Shown one piece after another: positions 62,227-64,000 of a stretch of DNA of 64,000 nucleotides; the first letter of the stretch is position 1; every line of letters begins with the position of its first letter. The stretch comes from Massilia timonae CCUG 45783. GTDB taxonomy: Bacteria; Pseudomonadota; Gammaproteobacteria; Burkholderiales; Burkholderiaceae_D. Under the pieces are notes generated by a model. It did not search any database, had not been told where the DNA came from, and saw only the letters and a program-made list of their open reading frames with translations. Location: the NCBI RefSeq assembly GCF_000315425.1, contig NZ_JH992923.1, positions 1,086,789 through 1,150,788 on the forward strand, written 5' to 3'. A program made the position numbers and the translations under genes.

Positions 62227-64000
62227 ATGCCTCACCGAGTGCTTATCCTCTCTTCCGACGTGGATGATGTCCGCATCCTGCACGAGGCTCTCGGCAACGC
62301 GCACGATGGCCCGTTCGATGTGGAGGATGTCGCTTGCCTGGCCGACGGACTACTTCGAATCCACAGTGGACCGATCGATGCGATCCTGCTGGATCTGCTG
62401 CTCCCCGATTGCCAAGGGCTGGATTGCTTCGATCGCGTGCATGCAGCCGCACGCCATATCCCGATCCTGACCCTATCCCGGCTCGACAACGAAGCCGATG
62501 CCATCGAAGCGGTCCAGCGAGGTGCGCAGGGCTGGCTGACGAAGGGCTTCTTCAATAATTATCTGGTGCCGCAGTCCCTGCGCAACATCATCGAGCGCAT
62601 GAAGGTTGAGCGAGGATTATACGTTGCCCAGGCGCGTGCGGAAATCACGCTCAACTCGATCGGCGATGCGGTCGTCTCCGTCGACATGAACGGGCGCGTG
62701 GACTATCTGAATATCGCTGCTGAGCAGGCCTGCGGCTGGACGCGGGAAGAGGCGCGCGGACGGCCCATTGCCGAAGTGATCGAACTCGTCGACGAGCGCA
62801 GCGGCCGCACCACCGCCAGTCCTGTGGACGATATCCTGCATACGGATCAGGCCTCGAGCCTGAGCGGGAACGCGGTCCTCGTTTCACGTCACGGCCAGCG
62901 CATCCCGATCGAAGACTCCGCCGCCCCCATTCGCGACTGGGACCGACAGCTCGTTGGCGCCGTAATGGTGTTTCGGGATATTTCCGACACTGTGGCGCTG
63001 ACCACCAAGATGCGGCATCTGGCGCAACACGATTTTCTCACCAACCTGCCCAATCGCGCTTTTCTTCACGATCGCGTCACCCAGGCAATTGCCATGTCCA
63101 GGCGCAACGACACCTCTCCGGTGCTGCTATTCCTCGACCTGGACAAATTCAAGAACATCAACGACTCCCTGGGCCACGCGGTCGGCGACCGGCTGCTGCA
63201 AGCGGTGTCCCAACGGCTGCTGGCCTGCGTTCGCACCTCCGATACTGTAAGCAGGCACGGGGGTGACGAGTTCGTGATTCTGCTGGCAAACGAACGTCGT
63301 GCGCGGGATGCCGCATTGGCGGCCGACAAGATTCTGCTGGCGCTGTCGGAGCCATTCGTCATCGGGACGCACGAACTGCATACGTCGACCAGTATCGGCA
63401 TCAGCGCCTTTCCCCTCGACGGGATCGATGCCGCCACCCTGATCAAGAACGCCGACACCGCCATGTACCACGCCAAGGAACGCGGACGCAATAACTACCA
63501 ATTCTTCCGCCAGGACATGAACACGCGTGCTGTCGAGCGGCAGCTAATCGAAACCAACCTGCGGCGGGCGCTGGAACACGGCGAATTCGCGCTGCATTAC
63601 CAGCCCAAGGTCGACCTGCAAACCGATCGCATTACCGGTGTCGAAGCGCTGCTGCGCTGGATGCATCCCGAGTGGGGCGTGGTCATGCCGGAGCGGTTCA
63701 TATCGGTCGCAGAAGAGTGCGGCCTGATCATCCCGATCGGGCGCTGGGTATTGAGCGAAGCGTGCGCGCAACTGGTACGCTGGAGCGAAATTGACATTTT
63801 GGAAGTGTCGGTTGCCGTAAACATTTCGACCCTGGAGTTCCGGCACCGGGATTTCTTGGCTAACGCGCTGGCGATCTTCGACGCCACCGGCGTGGACCGG
63901 GCACGTATTCAGCTTGAGCTGACTGAAAGCGTTCTGATGCACGATGTCGCCGCCAGCGCCCTGCTCCTGGCGAAGTTCAAGGCGATGGGAGTACAGATCG
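62227..64000 (+). CDS. REC-PAS-GGDEF-EAL cyclic-di-GMP enzyme (3' end outside window)
   Basis: This is the first 591 codons of a cytoplasmic signalling protein. A receiver domain opens it (VLILSSDVDD, acceptor Asp56 in ILLDLLLPD). A PAS domain follows (NSIGDAVVSVDMNGRVDYLN ... VMVFRDISD). The GGDEF domain has FLDLDKFKNINDSLGH and an intact HGGDEF. The EAL domain has GVEALLRW and LELTES, and the window ends inside it. Both active motifs present so far look intact. GGGAG lies 5 nt before the ATG at 62227. It diverges from the CheB-CheR kinase gene and has its own strong promoter. Its layout matches the gene at 39099, but the two are not close copies. Confidence 0.9.
   Translation, partial: MPHRVLILSSDVDDVRILHEALGNAHDGPFDVEDVACLADGLLRIHSGPIDAILLDLLLPDCQGLDCFDRVHAAARHIPILTLSRLDNEADAIEAVQRGAQGWLTKGFFNNYLVPQSLRNIIERMKVERGLYVAQARAEITLNSIGDAVVSVDMNGRVDYLNIAAEQACGWTREEARGRPIAEVIELVDERSGRTTASPVDDILHTDQASSLSGNAVLVSRHGQRIPIEDSAAPIRDWDRQLVGAVMVFRDISDTVALTTKMRHLAQHDFLTNLPNRAFLHDRVTQAIAMSRRNDTSPVLLFLDLDKFKNINDSLGHAVGDRLLQAVSQRLLACVRTSDTVSRHGGDEFVILLANERRARDAALAADKILLALSEPFVIGTHELHTSTSIGISAFPLDGIDAATLIKNADTAMYHAKERGRNNYQFFRQDMNTRAVERQLIETNLRRALEHGEFALHYQPKVDLQTDRITGVEALLRWMHPEWGVVMPERFISVAEECGLIIPIGRWVLSEACAQLVRWSEIDILEVSVAVNISTLEFRHRDFLANALAIFDATGVDRARIQLELTESVLMHDVAASALLLAKFKAMGVQI

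Overview
The window is high-GC DNA from a Gram-negative bacterium. The best guess is a betaproteobacterium of the Massilia/Duganella group (Oxalobacteraceae). This rests on gene content only: a long TonB-dependent receptor of the Xanthomonas/Caulobacter type, a secreted protein with a VPEPASW-type PEP-CTERM tail, VgrG/Rhs type VI secretion (T6SS) genes, and chemotaxis-like CheB/CheR sensor kinases. No rRNA or tRNA gene is visible, so the assignment is an inference.

Region 1 (1-38860) is a polysaccharide-use locus split into blocks. A cut-off IS3-type transposase lies at the left edge. A minus-strand operon follows: TonB-dependent receptor, intrinsic terminator, GH43 lipoprotein, and a GH35 beta-galactosidase with an extra N-terminal propeller. 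Next are two badly broken genes (a GH2 enzyme and a uronate dehydrogenase) and an intact GH115 glucuronidase. After a T6SS island come a sodium/sugar symporter, galT and galK. A minus-strand CAZyme operon holds a GH43 subfamily-24-like exo-beta-1,3-galactanase, GH2, a PL26-like rhamnogalacturonan lyase and GH28. Two further GH43 genes read rightward, and an aldehyde dehydrogenase reads leftward. Together the set fits breakdown of rhamnogalacturonan I and arabinogalactan side chains. Galactose would enter the Leloir pathway, and uronic acid and arabinose may be oxidised.

Region 2 (13064-21990) is a T6SS effector island inside region 1. It encodes VgrG, an EagR chaperone, a PAAR-Rhs protein with a GIY-YIG-like toxin tip, and a run of small, more AT-rich immunity-type genes.

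Region 3 (39099-50198) holds signalling and surface genes: a REC-PAS-GGDEF-EAL protein that overlaps a giant soluble poly-HAMP hybrid histidine kinase, an unknown secreted protein, and an orphan TadG/TadE/TadF-like trio.

Region 4 (50285-64000) has an IS3 remnant, eutBC (ethanolamine ammonia-lyase), a PEP-CTERM gene split by an IS50-like element with a perfect 9-bp target duplication, and a CheB-CheR-PAS-kinase gene split by an IS256 element. A second REC-PAS-GGDEF-EAL gene runs off the right edge behind a strong sigma-70-like promoter. The two clean insertions point to recent transposition.
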